From Pseudomonas sp. Q11 (GTDB lineage: Bacteria > Pseudomonadota > Gammaproteobacteria > Pseudomonadales > Pseudomonadaceae), in contig NZ_JAKNQY010000025.1 of NCBI RefSeq assembly GCF_024494355.1, positions 1 to 64,000 on the forward strand: 64,000 nucleotides of DNA. Reading direction: 5' to 3'. Shown piece after piece: positions 1-7,981 of the stretch; the first letter of the stretch is position 1; every line of letters begins with the position of its first letter. The notes under the pieces were generated by a model that saw only the letters and a list, made by a program, of their open reading frames with translations, was not told where the DNA came from and did no database searches. Position numbers and translations under genes: made by a program.

Positions 1-30
1 CCCATGTGAGAGTAGGTCATCGTCAAGATT
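1..30 (+). rRNA. rrf: 5S rRNA, 3' end only
   Basis: The first bases (CCATGTGAGAGTAGGTCATC) match the conserved 3' end of Pseudomonas 5S rRNA, and a rho-independent terminator follows at once. The rest of the rRNA operon lies to the left of the window. The exact 3' end is placed by eye. Confidence 0.9.
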
Positions 31-36
31 AAATTC

Positions 37-77
37 CGAAACCCCTATCTGCTGATGCAGGTAGGGGTTTTGTTTTG
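37..77 (+). terminator. rRNA operon terminator
   Basis: AAACCCCTA pairs with TAGGGGTTT around a loop, and the stem is followed by a T-rich run. It sits a few bases after the 5S 3' end, as expected for the end of an rrn operon. Confidence 0.9.
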
Positions 78-160
78 CCCGCAGGAAAGACCTTTTGTGT
101 TTCTATGCAACTGTCTTACGCATCGCTATCATGCGGGCCTCATTATCAGGCGCAGTCCGC

Positions 161-235
161 ATGCTCACGTTGCTAAAACTTCTGAAGGATGGCCGCTTCC
201 ATTCCGGACAGGCACTGGGTACTGCGTTGGGTGTC
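161..235 (+). pseudogene. birA: birA 5' remnant (25 codons)
   Basis: From ATG 161 the frame encodes MLTLLKLLKDGRFHSGQALG and a few more residues. This is the N-terminal winged-helix start of the Pseudomonas biotin operon repressor/biotin-protein ligase BirA. birA commonly follows a 5S gene in Pseudomonas, so the position fits an ancestral rrn-birA junction. After about codon 25 the frame continues directly into IS66 transposase sequence, so the other roughly 290 codons of BirA are missing. An intact birA is presumably elsewhere, since biotin-protein ligase is essential. The junction near 233-239 is estimated from the change in protein similarity. Confidence 0.75.
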
Positions 236-400
236 ATGAGTTTGATCCAGTCGGCGCGCATGAATGGGCATGATCCATATGCCTATCTCAAAGATGTGCT
301 GACTCGGCTGTCAACACAACGTGCCAGTGAGATTGATCAATTGCTGCCGCATCAGTGGATGCAGACCTGAGTTACGCAAGGTAAGTGGGCAGACGCTTAC
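236..400 (+). mobile_element. IS66-family 3' remnant (tnpC tail plus right end)
   Basis: The reading frame that begins in birA continues as SLIQSARMNGHDPYAYLKDV and ends at the TGA at 368-370. This is the C-terminal tail of IS66-family TnpC transposases. Thirty bases later the sequence GTAAGTGGGCAGACGCTTAC ends at 400. IS66-family elements characteristically end in GTAA, so 400 is taken as the right terminus. tnpA, tnpB, most of tnpC and the left inverted repeat are absent, so the remnant cannot move by itself. Confidence 0.75.
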
Positions 401-413
401 AGCCCTTTATACG

Positions 414-1157
414 TCAAGGCTTGAGCAACATCCAAACCCCCATCCCCACCATCACTAGGTTTTCAGTCAGAGAAACGAAGCCCAGCGGCACGTTGCTGTC
501 GCCGCCCACGCAGGCGCATTTGAGTTCGCGTTTATCGATGTACACTGCCTTGAATACCGACACCGCGCCCACCGTGCCGAGCACCAGCGCCACCGGTGCC
601 GCCAGCCAGGTGAGGGCGCCGGCGACCATCAGCAGCCCGGCAAGAGTTTCTCCGTAAGGGTAGGTGTAGGCATAGGGCACCACCCGCTGCGCCAGCAGGT
701 CGTAGCCCAGGAACATGTTGGAAAAACCTTCTACGTCGCGCAGTTTGAGCATGCCTAGCAGGGTCATGCTCATGGCTAGGAACCATTCGATTATTCGCCC
801 GCTGAACAGCGTGCCGAAGGCGGCATAAGCGCAGGCCAATGCTATCAATAGCGCCACAGCGAACACCGCCAACACCGGGCGGTATCGAGTGGCCTTGGGG
901 TCGACGACCGGCTTGCCGAAGAAGCGCCGAACGTCGTCGTAGCCACCGATGCGCTTGCCGTCGATGTAGGCCTGCGGGGTGGTCTCCACGCCTTCCCGAC
1001 GCTTGAAGTCATCGGTTTGTTCGCGCGTGCGCAGCCAGTGGTCATCGACGCTATAACCCTCGCGCTTGAGTAGGTCACGGGACTTGAGCCCGAAGGGGCA
1101 TAGGTGTTCTGGCATGACCATGCGGTAGAGCACGGCGCGTTTGTGGGACGCGGTCAT
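414..1157 (-). CDS. Glutaredoxin-MauE/DoxX-like membrane protein
   Basis: Product of 247 residues. The first 75 or so residues are a glutaredoxin fold with a CPFG active site (Cys20), a monothiol pattern rather than CPxC, and the TTPQAYIDGKRIGG substrate-loop signature. The rest has about four hydrophobic helices and ends with a conserved LKCACVGGDSNVPLG block typical of the MauE/DoxX-like family. A disulfide-exchange role at the inner membrane is plausible; the substrate is unknown. The start at 1157 is chosen because GGAGAA lies 9 nt upstream; an ATG at 1172 is possible. No operon partner is visible. Confidence 0.8.
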   Translation of the reverse strand: MTASHKRAVLYRMVMPEHLCPFGLKSRDLLKREGYSVDDHWLRTREQTDDFKRREGVETTPQAYIDGKRIGGYDDVRRFFGKPVVDPKATRYRPVLAVFAVALLIALACAYAAFGTLFSGRIIEWFLAMSMTLLGMLKLRDVEGFSNMFLGYDLLAQRVVPYAYTYPYGETLAGLLMVAGALTWLAAPVALVLGTVGAVSVFKAVYIDKRELKCACVGGDSNVPLGFVSLTENLVMVGMGVWMLLKP

Positions 1158-1361
1158 CTTTAACTTCTCCATGCAGGCTTGTCTAACCCTAATGACTGCC
1201 CGCGCTAGGAGAAATTCAAAGACCGCGCCGGGCGGCCTGATGCTGTACGAAAGGTGGCTGCGCTCGGCCACGCCGGGTTAAAACCAAGCTCGGAATGCTC
1301 ATTTACACCCAGTAAACTCCGCTTCCAGACGCTTACCTTTTTTGCATCAGGCATCAGGTGG

Positions 1362-1763
1362 TCAAGCCCCAGGGACTGGGCAGCTCAGGTCGCCTTCTTC
1401 GCACTTGAGGTAGGTCTTGAACGCCTCGACTCGGGTCTTGGTTACGGCTGTGGTGCAATTGCTGTGAATCAGCGGATAGACGCTGCCCCCTTCGACTCCA
1501 GACGCAGAAAAATTGCATTCGGCGTCACGGAAGCTGATCCAGGCCCGCTGTGCCTTGACCAGTAACTGCTTGGCCTGCGGGTCATCTTTCAGGCGTGCAG
1601 TGATCTGCTTGTACAGACTGTTCAGCTCGTCGTCAGCGGCTTTGTTCTCTTGGGCTGCGCACTGGTTCATCGCTCCCTGAGTGGTCGCATTGGCGCAGTC
1701 ATTGGCTTGGACGACGCTGATAAAAAGCAGCGGTGTCAGGCTAAGAAACAAGCGTGGGGACAT
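1362..1763 (-). CDS. LprI/DUF1311-family secreted protein
   Basis: Product of 133 residues with an N-terminal signal peptide ending near residue 20 (SVVQA before NDC). The mature part has the DUF1311/LprI pattern: AMNQCA, DDELNSLYKQ, AQRAWISFRDAEC and regularly spaced cysteines (about six) that probably form disulfides. Relatives include lysozyme-inhibitor LprI proteins, so periplasmic or surface location is expected. Start 1763 has GGAGAG upstream; the longer reading frame to 1829 lacks a signal peptide. It is a single gene, divergent from the SRPBCC gene. The biochemical function is not shown by the sequence. Confidence 0.8.
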   Translation of the reverse strand: MSPRLFLSLTPLLFISVVQANDCANATTQGAMNQCAAQENKAADDELNSLYKQITARLKDDPQAKQLLVKAQRAWISFRDAECNFSASGVEGGSVYPLIHSNCTTAVTKTRVEAFKTYLKCEEGDLSCPVPGA

Positions 1764-1885
1764 GGTCGATCTCTCCTTGATGGGGTTACAAATGCCGAAG
1801 GAGTGTACCCAAACGCTGCGTCGATACAACTTTCTGGTTGGCCTGGTGGTCTTACAGGCCTACTGTTAAACACAGGAGGTGACTC

Positions 1886-2344
1886 ATGCATTCATCCGAT
1901 CGCATCGAAAGAAAAATTCTGCTCAAGGCGCCGCGCTCTCAGGTCTGGCGGGCCTTGGCCAATGCCGAAGCCTTCGGTCAGTGGTTCGGCGTCGCGCTTG
2001 AGGGCAAGCGATTTGTCGCGGGCGACCGTACCCAGGGGCAGATCACCTATCCAGGCTATGAACACCTCATCTGGGACGTTGCGGTAGAACGGGTCGAGCC
2101 GGAGCGGGTTTTTTCATTTCGCTGGCATCCGTACGCCATTGAGCCGCAGGTGGACTACTCTCAGGAACCCGAAACGAGGGTTCAGTTCGAACTTGAAGAC
2201 ATGGATGGCGGCACTTTGCTCAAAGTGGTGGAGTCGGGCTTCAACGGTATCCCGGAGGCGCGCCGGCTTAAGGCTTTTCGTATGGACAGCCGTGGCTGGG
2301 ACGAGCAGATGGCGAATATCGAAGCATTTCTGGCCAAGGCCTGA
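1886..2344 (+). CDS. SRPBCC / AHSA1-like ligand-binding protein
   Basis: Product of 152 residues. It begins with the START-like pattern DRIERKILLKAPRSQVWRAL and has EAFGQWFGV and a C-terminal helix RGWDEQMANIEAFL, which together define the SRPBCC/AHSA1 fold (a hydrophobic cavity protein). AGGAGGTGACTC upstream is a strong ribosome site that fixes the start. Many relatives sit beside an ArsR regulator, but none is present here. The ligand is unknown. The gene is followed directly by the rsmX region on the same strand. Confidence 0.85.
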   Translation: MHSSDRIERKILLKAPRSQVWRALANAEAFGQWFGVALEGKRFVAGDRTQGQITYPGYEHLIWDVAVERVEPERVFSFRWHPYAIEPQVDYSQEPETRVQFELEDMDGGTLLKVVESGFNGIPEARRLKAFRMDSRGWDEQMANIEAFLAKA

Positions 2345-2398
2345 TCCTCAGCGCCCGCGCAATCTAAGGGTTTACGGAAGGGCTGCTATAGCGAATGT

Positions 2399-2404
2399 CT
2401 TACA
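2399..2404 (+). promoter_or_regulatory. Possible GacA half-site upstream of rsmX
   Basis: CTTACA matches one arm of the GacA upstream activating sequence (TGTAAG-N6-CTTACA). The other arm is poorly preserved (TATAGC). It lies about 60 bases before the likely sRNA start, and a -10-like TAATCT is at 2449-2454. Confidence 0.4.
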
Positions 2405-2459
2405 CGCCATGGTTGCTATATCGTCTGTTGCGGTTTGGATCCGATGCGTAATCTGTACT

Positions 2460-2574
2460 CATCCACTGAAGCACAGGGAGTGCTTCAGGATCAGGGACGA
2501 TCGACCTTGCAAGGATGGCTATCGACAGGGAGTCGTAATGGTCTTGGAAAAACCCGCCTCGGCGGGTTTTTTTT
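2460..2574 (+). ncRNA. rsmX: RsmX-like small regulatory RNA
   Basis: An untranslated stretch of about 115 nt with six GGA motifs, several presented in hairpin loops. GAAGCAC-AGGGA-GTGCTTC is a perfect stem-loop at the 5' end, followed by GATC-AGGGAC-GATC and CGAC-AGGGA-GTCG. It ends in a strong terminator (AACCCGCC/GGCGGGTT and eight T residues). This is the architecture of RsmX/Y/Z RNAs, which titrate RsmA/RsmE translational repressors under GacS/GacA control. The length and order of motifs fit RsmX best. The 5' end is inferred from a -10-like TAATCT at 2449-2454. Confidence 0.78.
2549..2574 (+). terminator. rsmX rho-independent terminator
   Basis: AAACCCGCC pairs with GGCGGGTTT across a two-base loop, followed by a T run. 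It ends the RsmX-like RNA. Confidence 0.9.
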
Positions 2575-2597
2575 CGTCTGCAGAAAAGCCGGCCTCC

Positions 2598-2765
2598 CTA
2601 AGCCAGGCGTCGCGCCATGGTGCGGTCCGAGCCATCAGCGGCCACAGGCTGCTGATATCCCAACGTTTGGGTAAAGAAACGGTCCTGCTGCTGGCTCGGC
2701 AGGGCAAAGGCACTGACGCTCAATACGAAGGTGGTAACGGCGATCAAGGAACTGAAAGTTTTCAT
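2598..2765 (-). CDS. Small secreted hypothetical protein
   Basis: Product of 55 residues. The first 21 or so residues (MKTFSSLIAVTTFVLSVSAF) form a clear signal peptide. The mature peptide is short, hydrophilic and without cysteines. Start 2765 is supported by GGAG 9 nt upstream and by the signal peptide. No family is recognised. It lies convergent to rsmX, whose terminator is between them, and downstream of a separate AraC-type gene on the same strand. Confidence 0.6.
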   Translation of the reverse strand: MKTFSSLIAVTTFVLSVSAFALPSQQQDRFFTQTLGYQQPVAADGSDRTMARRLA

Positions 2766-2945
2766 GGCGATGACTCCGGTCGTATCAAAGGGGTTGAGTG
2801 CCGGGTCGTTCAGATGTCGCGATCTGCTGAACCCGCTGCAGCCCGGACGGTTGTCTTGCTGCATGGGTTCAGAGTAAGGGCGAGAAGGGAGGTGCCGTTA
2901 GACAGATACTGCCCCTGATTTGCCTGATCCTGTTTGTGCACAGGA

Positions 2946-3893
2946 TCAGGTGCGACTCGCCTGCAAGGCAAGGGCACGCAGCCGGGCGATGTCCTTGCTC
3001 GGCGAGGCGCCGAATAGACGGCTGTATTCACGGCTGAACTGCGAGGGGCTTTCATAGCCCATTTTGTAGCCGATTGACGAAACGTCGCTGTTCTCCGCCA
3101 GCAGCAGACGTCGGGCTTCCTGCAGGCGCAGCTGTTTCTGGTATTGCAGCGGGCTCATGGCGGTCACGGCTTTGAAGCGATGATGCAGTGCCGAAGGACT
3201 GAGGTTGATCATTTGTGCCAGGCTATCGATGCTCAGCGGTTCGGCATAATGGGTGTTGAGCCATTCGATTGCGCGACTGATGCGGTGGGTTTGCGTGTCG
3301 GGGATGGCAATTTCGTGCAAGCGCTGGCCCTGGGCACCCCGTAGCAGGCGGTAGAAAATCTCCTGTTGGGCCAAGGGCGCGAGAGTGGCGATATCGTCCG
3401 GACTCTCCAACAGCCGCAGCAAACGCAACACTGCATCGAGCAGCGGTACATCGATGCGGTCCAGGAATAATCCTCGACCGGTCCGTTGGGTCGGTACCCC
3501 AATGGGGCTGGCGTCGGCGATCAGACGGCAGATCTGTGCCGGGTCGATATCCAGGCGAATGCACAGGTAGGGGCGCTCGGGGCTGGCTTCGATCACCTGA
3601 CCGGCCAACGGCAAGGTGACCGAGACCACCAGGTAGTTGAGCGAATCATAGACGTAGCATTCATCCGCCAGCCGAACCTCTTTGCGCCCCTGGACGATCA
3701 CGCACAAACCGGGTTTGTGGACCGTGTGCAGGGCTTCAGTTGGCTGGTCGCTACGGATCAGGTGCAAGGCCTCGATGGCCGTGGGATGAACGCCGAATCC
3801 CGGGGCGAAGCGCTTCATCAGTTCCGCCAGTTCGGCACGGCGCTGGTTGACGCCGTCGTCAGGCGCTACGTGTAAGGACGTGGATACCGACAT
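2946..3893 (-). CDS. AraC-family transcriptional regulator
   Basis: Product of 315 residues. The N-terminal half is an AraC-type regulator N-terminal domain (pattern HKPGLCVIVQGRKEV and YLVVSVTLPLAGQV). The C-terminal third, from about residue 205, is the paired helix-turn-helix DNA-binding domain: LSIDSLAQMINLSPSALHHR, then SSIGYKMGYESPSQFSREY. It is divergent from the SDR gene with a 201-bp shared intergenic region, so it most likely controls that dehydrogenase. The inducer is unknown. Confidence 0.88.
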   Translation of the reverse strand: MSVSTSLHVAPDDGVNQRRAELAELMKRFAPGFGVHPTAIEALHLIRSDQPTEALHTVHKPGLCVIVQGRKEVRLADECYVYDSLNYLVVSVTLPLAGQVIEASPERPYLCIRLDIDPAQICRLIADASPIGVPTQRTGRGLFLDRIDVPLLDAVLRLLRLLESPDDIATLAPLAQQEIFYRLLRGAQGQRLHEIAIPDTQTHRISRAIEWLNTHYAEPLSIDSLAQMINLSPSALHHRFKAVTAMSPLQYQKQLRLQEARRLLLAENSDVSSIGYKMGYESPSQFSREYSRLFGASPSKDIARLRALALQASRT

Positions 3894-4094
3894 GCCGATC
3901 TATCTCCCTGGCCAAATACGTGGACCGCGCTAGTAAAACCGATTGTACGCCCAGCGACCAGCGTCGGTTTTATTGCTACAGGATCGTGCAAGGGCGCAGG
4001 AGGATCCGGCTAACCCGGGCCCCGGTCGGTTCCCTAATCTGGACCTGTCAAAACGCTCCCACCGGGAGCAATACATCCAGACGAGGAAATCATC

Positions 4095-4832
4095 ATGTCC
4101 GCTATTCAAAACAAAGTTGTGGTCATCACCGGCGCCAGCAGCGGTATTGGCGAAGCCGCCGCACGGTTGTTGGCTGCCCAGGGCGCCCGAGTGGTGCTGG
4201 GTGCACGGCGCGTCGATCGCTTGCAGGCGCTGGTGCAGGAACTCGAAGCCAAGGGCCAGCAGGCTGCTTGCAAAGCCGTGGACGTGACGCGTCGTGATAA
4301 TGTCCAGAGCCTGATCGACTTCGCTGTCGAGCGATTTGGCAAGGTCGATGTGATCGTCAACAACGCCGGGGTCATGCCGCTTTCCAAACTCGAGGCGCTG
4401 AAAGTTGACGAGTGGGATCGGATGATTGACGTCAACATTCGTGGCGTACTCCACGGCATCGCCGCCGGTTTGCCCTTGATGCAGCGCCAGCGCAGTGGCC
4501 AGTTCATCAACATCGCTTCCATTGGTGCCTACACCGTCAGCCCGACGGCGGCGGTGTATTGCGCCACCAAGTTCGCCGTGCGGGCGATTTCCGAGGGTTT
4601 GCGCCAGGAGGTTGGTGGTGACGTGCGGGTGACGGTGATTTCCCCTGGCGTAACCGAGTCAGAGTTGGCCGAAAGCATTTCCGATGAAGGCGGGCGCGCC
4701 GAGATGCGCGAGTTTCGCCGGATCGCCATTCCCGCCGAGGCGATTGCCCGGGCGATTGCCTACGCCATTGAGCAGCCGGCCGATGTGGACGTCAGCGAAC
4801 TGGTGGTGCGTCCGACGGCCAGCCCGTTCTGA
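4095..4832 (+). CDS. Short-chain dehydrogenase/reductase
   Basis: Product of 245 residues, a classical SDR. The nucleotide-binding TGASSGIG begins at residue 12, NNAGVMP lies near residue 92, and the catalytic Tyr155-x3-Lys159 is in YCATK, with the serine in the preceding INIAS strand. It resembles YdfG-type NADP-dependent oxidoreductases of broad alcohol/hydroxy-acid specificity. It is transcribed away from the AraC regulator, which probably regulates it. The substrate cannot be inferred. A terminator follows. Confidence 0.85.
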   Translation: MSAIQNKVVVITGASSGIGEAAARLLAAQGARVVLGARRVDRLQALVQELEAKGQQAACKAVDVTRRDNVQSLIDFAVERFGKVDVIVNNAGVMPLSKLEALKVDEWDRMIDVNIRGVLHGIAAGLPLMQRQRSGQFINIASIGAYTVSPTAAVYCATKFAVRAISEGLRQEVGGDVRVTVISPGVTESELAESISDEGGRAEMREFRRIAIPAEAIARAIAYAIEQPADVDVSELVVRPTASPF

Positions 4833-4869
4833 ATTGAATCGATGCGGCAGGAGATGCGCCCTGTCTCGT

Positions 4870-4910
4870 GTGGCGAGGGGCTAAAACCCCTCCCCACCGT
4901 TTTTTTGGGC
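4870..4910 (+). terminator. Terminator after the SDR
   Basis: GAGGGG and CCCCTC form a short stem around CTAAAA, followed after a few bases by seven T residues. It lies between the convergent SDR and inhA ends. Confidence 0.6.
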
Positions 4911-4927
4911 CTGATTGGCGTTAATCG

Positions 4928-5614
4928 TTATTGCAGCGCCAATCGCGCCGCTGCCCGTTCAGTAATCTGCGAGCGCACTTGAAACGACTCCGCTGCGCGC
5001 CGTTTGGCTTCTTCCAGCACCTGGGTCGGCGCGGTGTTCGGGCAACCAGCGGTGAACGGCGGGGCCGGGGCGTATTCAAGCTGTAGCTGGACCAGTTCGG
5101 CGGTGTCCTGGTCGAACAGTTCGGCCGCCAGGGTCAAGGCAAAATCGATCCCGGCGGTGATGCCACCCCCGGTGAACAGGTTACCGTCGCGTACCACGCG
5201 CTCCTTGACCGGTATGGCGCCCAGGGGTTGCAGCAAACTGTGATAGGCCCAGTGGGTGGTGGCCCGTTTACCCCGCAATAAACCCGCCGCGCCAAGCACC
5301 AGCGAACCGGTGCACACAGAGGTGATGTACTGCGCGTGGGCCGCCTGTTGCTTGATGAACGCCAACGTTTGTTCGTCTTCCATTAACGGCCCGACGCCGC
5401 TACCGCCTGGGATGCAGATCACATCGAGCTTCGGACAGTCCTGGAACGTGGTGGTCGGTAGTAACACCAGCCCGGTGCTGGCGGTGACCGGGGCCAGGTC
5501 TTTCCAGATCAGGTGCACCTTCACGTCTGGCAGCGAGGCCAGCACGTCATAAGGGCCGGTGAGGTCCAGTTGTTGAACCTGAGGGAATAACAGAAAACCG
5601 ATCTGCAACGCCAT
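4928..5614 (-). CDS. inhA: Isonitrile hydratase (DJ-1/PfpI superfamily)
   Basis: Product of 228 residues, the same length as the Pseudomonas putida isonitrile hydratase InhA. Both residues reported as essential in that enzyme are at the same numbers: Asp17 (QQLDLTGP) and Cys101 (TSVCTGS). The enzyme hydrates isonitriles to N-substituted formamides. Start 5614 (MALQIGFLLFP) is chosen over an upstream frame to 5698 because it reproduces this numbering. The gene is divergent from a GlxA/InhR-type regulator with a palindromic operator between them. Another DJ-1-family hydrolase activity cannot be excluded. Confidence 0.82.
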   Translation of the reverse strand: MALQIGFLLFPQVQQLDLTGPYDVLASLPDVKVHLIWKDLAPVTASTGLVLLPTTTFQDCPKLDVICIPGGSGVGPLMEDEQTLAFIKQQAAHAQYITSVCTGSLVLGAAGLLRGKRATTHWAYHSLLQPLGAIPVKERVVRDGNLFTGGGITAGIDFALTLAAELFDQDTAELVQLQLEYAPAPPFTAGCPNTAPTQVLEEAKRRAAESFQVRSQITERAAARLALQ

Positions 5615-5674
5615 GGCGCTTTCTCCTGAAGTGATGCCTGAGGGTGGACGGTTTGACTTTAGGCCCGTAGGCTC

Positions 5675-5711
5675 TGGCGTATACGCCAATAAGCCCACGA
5701 ATCACGCCAAT
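5675..5711. promoter_or_regulatory. Palindromic operator between inhA and inhR
   Basis: TGGCGTATACGCCA (5675-5688) is a perfect 14-bp palindrome. Its right arm ACGCCAAT (5683-5690) is repeated exactly at 5704-5711, ending one base before the regulator's ATG. The repeated sites in a 97-bp divergent intergenic region suggest autoregulated control of both genes by the InhR-like protein. Confidence 0.6.
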
Positions 5712-6704
5712 ATGCAAAATCCACCGAAAACCGTTCATGTATTGGCCTTCGCCAACGTGCAGGTGCTGGATGTCACCGGGCCCTTGCAGGTCTTTGCTTC
5801 GGCCAACGACCTGGCACGCCAGCAAGGTTTGCCATTGCCTTACGCACCGACCGTGATTGCTGCCGGTGGCGGGGCGGTGATGTCATCGGCGGGGCTGGCG
5901 CTACTGGCCGAGCCGCTGCCGATCGAAGGCAGCGACACATTGCTCATTGCCGGCGGTTGGGGGGTGTACGAGGCGGCGAAGGATGCGGCGCTGGTGGCCT
6001 GGGTCAGGGACCATGGCCTGCGTTCGCGGCGCGTGGCGTCGGTGTGCACCGGGGCGTTCCTGCTGGCCGCCAGCGGTTGGCTGGACGGACGCCGAGTGGT
6101 CACACACTGGACCCGTTGCGAACAACTGGCCAGGCAGCATCCGCAACTGCGGGTCGAACCCAACCCGATTTTTATCAACGACGGCCCGGTCTGGACTTCA
6201 GCCGGGGTTACGGCCGGCATCGACCTGGCGTTGGCCCTGGTGGAAGACGATTTAGGTCGCGCCATCGCCCTGGAAGTCGCCCGGCAACTGGTGGTGTTCC
6301 TCAAGCGTCCGGGCGGTCAATCACAGTTCAGCGTGACCTTGTCACTGCAGAATCAGGGCAGCCGTTTTGACGATCTGCACGCCTGGATCGCGGAAAACCT
6401 CACCCGGGACTTAGGCTTACCGAATCTGGCGGCTGAGGCGGGGATGAGCGAGCGCAGTTTCGTGCGTCACTACCGCGCCGACACCGGCCAGACGCCGGCA
6501 CGGGCGGTGGAGCTGATTCGCGTGGAAACCGCGCGCCGGCTGCTGGCCGACACAGTGCTGCCGATCAAACGGGTAGCGCTGCAATGCGGCTTTGGCAGCG
6601 AAGAAACCCTGCGCCGCTGCTTCCTGCGGGCCATGGGCGTGACGCCCCAGGCGTATCGCGAGCGTTTCGCGGTCAGCCTTCAAGCAGATCCAGTAATGCC
6701 CTGA
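5712..6704 (+). CDS. inhR: GlxA-family regulator, InhR-like
   Basis: Product of 330 residues. The N-terminal 190 residues are a DJ-1/PfpI domain like that of InhA, with a retained SVCTGAF nucleophile-elbow cysteine. The C-terminal part is an AraC-type double helix-turn-helix (LAAEAGMSERSFVRHYRADT and VALQCGFGSEETLRRCF). It is divergent from inhA and probably activates it in response to isonitriles or a related ligand. No good ribosome site precedes the chosen ATG; an upstream in-frame start at 5634 or 5613 would read through the palindromic operator. It overlaps the next convergent gene by 32 nt. Confidence 0.75.
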   Translation: MQNPPKTVHVLAFANVQVLDVTGPLQVFASANDLARQQGLPLPYAPTVIAAGGGAVMSSAGLALLAEPLPIEGSDTLLIAGGWGVYEAAKDAALVAWVRDHGLRSRRVASVCTGAFLLAASGWLDGRRVVTHWTRCEQLARQHPQLRVEPNPIFINDGPVWTSAGVTAGIDLALALVEDDLGRAIALEVARQLVVFLKRPGGQSQFSVTLSLQNQGSRFDDLHAWIAENLTRDLGLPNLAAEAGMSERSFVRHYRADTGQTPARAVELIRVETARRLLADTVLPIKRVALQCGFGSEETLRRCFLRAMGVTPQAYRERFAVSLQADPVMP

Positions 6705-7575
6705 GCGTGGCCTGGGGGGCTTCCTGGGGAATGTTGTGGCCGACGCCGCTGAGCAGCCGGCGCTCATAGAAACCGCTGAAATGTTCGGCGTCTTCGTCGA
6801 ACTCAGGTGCAGGCCCAACGCCGTCGTCGGCACCGCACAGGGAGAGGCTCGGCACGCTGATCGCCGGTTGCGCAGTCAGTCGTTCCTCCATCCACTCCAG
6901 CGTCGGGTCGCCCGGTGCGTACATGAAACGATGGCGGTAGGAATGAATCACCACCTCGACGAAGTCCGGGTTGTCGAAAGACGGGGCACTGAGGGAATAC
7001 AGCGCCGTGCCGCGCTTCCAGGTCGGTGACCACAGGCGCCAGAGCAACTGGCACAGTTCGCGCCGGTTTTGCGTCAGGCCCTCGACGCCGCGGGCGCTGT
7101 GGAAGTAATACTGGTACCACAATCTGTGCTCGGTCTCAGGGTCCAGCGGCTGAGTCGAGCGGGGAATGTCCTGCACGTTATAGCCATCACCGGTCACCAG
7201 ACAGCGAACCCGTTCGGGCCACAGCGCCGCCACGATACACGCGGCCCGACCACCCCAGTCGTAGCCGCACAACGCGGCTTGAGGGATGGCGAGGGCCTGC
7301 ATCAGGTCCAGCAAATCCTGGGCCAGCGCCGCTTGCTGGCCGGAACGCAGGATGCTCGGGTTATTGAACCGGGTCGGGCCGTAGCCGCGCAGGTACGGGA
7401 CGATGACCCAATAGCCGCGCTGGGCCAGGGCCGGTGCGATTTCATCAAAGGCCCTGGGGTCGTAAGGGAAACCGTGCAGCAGAATGACCGGGGCGCCGCT
7501 GGCGGGGCCGTGCTCTTCGTAGGCGATGCGCAGCAGAGGCGTCACCGCGAAGTTGATTCTGGGCGCCTGGTTCAT
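6673..7575 (-). CDS. Alpha/beta hydrolase, epoxide-hydrolase-like
   Basis: Product of 300 residues. The oxyanion motif HGFP is at 34-37, and the nucleophile elbow is GYDWGG with Asp106, the pattern of epoxide hydrolases and haloalkane dehalogenases rather than serine esterases. A late histidine is in GVGHNIPQ. Start 7575 follows GGAGG. The gene lies 28 nt downstream of a small hypothetical gene on the same strand and may be co-transcribed with it. The substrate is unknown. Confidence 0.8.
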   Translation of the reverse strand: MNQAPRINFAVTPLLRIAYEEHGPASGAPVILLHGFPYDPRAFDEIAPALAQRGYWVIVPYLRGYGPTRFNNPSILRSGQQAALAQDLLDLMQALAIPQAALCGYDWGGRAACIVAALWPERVRCLVTGDGYNVQDIPRSTQPLDPETEHRLWYQYYFHSARGVEGLTQNRRELCQLLWRLWSPTWKRGTALYSLSAPSFDNPDFVEVVIHSYRHRFMYAPGDPTLEWMEERLTAQPAISVPSLSLCGADDGVGPAPEFDEDAEHFSGFYERRLLSGVGHNIPQEAPQATLRALLDLLEG

Positions 7576-7603
7576 GTCGGCCTCCTGCACGGCTCGGTTG
7601 CCG

Positions 7604-7981
7604 TTATGCCGGTTCCTGATTCACGTATTTGGCCCGATCCGGTGTGAAGGTCACGATCATGTTCGTGCTGGAGCAGGTCAGGGTGCGGTCCTGGGACAGG
7701 TCGATGTCCAGGTCTTCACCGCGCAGGCCCTGCCATTGGGCGAGGTACTTGAGGCAGCCGAACTTTTCGTTTTTCTTCAGGCTGCGGCTGACACCGCCTT
7801 TCCAGCCGAGCACTGGCAATTCACCGGCCAGGCAACGCTGCGCCAGTTCGGGAAACTTCAGGGCCCGGTCGCGGCCGATTTCCCAGCACTTGATCAGGCC
7901 CTTGTCCTGGCCTTCCCAGAGGTCTTCCCGGGTCAGGCCTGTTCGGGGCGCAGTGGTGATAGAGCGTTTTACATGGGTCAT
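7604..7981 (-). CDS. Hypothetical protein upstream of hydrolase
   Basis: Product of 125 residues, hydrophilic, with no signal peptide or membrane segment. It contains KCWEIGRDRALKFPELAQRC and a late SQDRTLTCSSTNMIVTFTPD segment. I do not recognise the family. AAGGACCTGAC precedes the ATG. It is 28 nt upstream of the epoxide-hydrolase-like gene on the same strand, so the two probably form an operon. Confidence 0.65.
   Translation of the reverse strand: MTHVKRSITTAPRTGLTREDLWEGQDKGLIKCWEIGRDRALKFPELAQRCLAGELPVLGWKGGVSRSLKKNEKFGCLKYLAQWQGLRGEDLDIDLSQDRTLTCSSTNMIVTFTPDRAKYVNQEPA

Noticed and set aside
2139-2918. 259-codon plus-strand frame over the SRPBCC gene end and rsmX
   Set aside because: It overlaps a real gene in another frame and runs through the sRNA, its terminator and the antisense of the small secreted gene.
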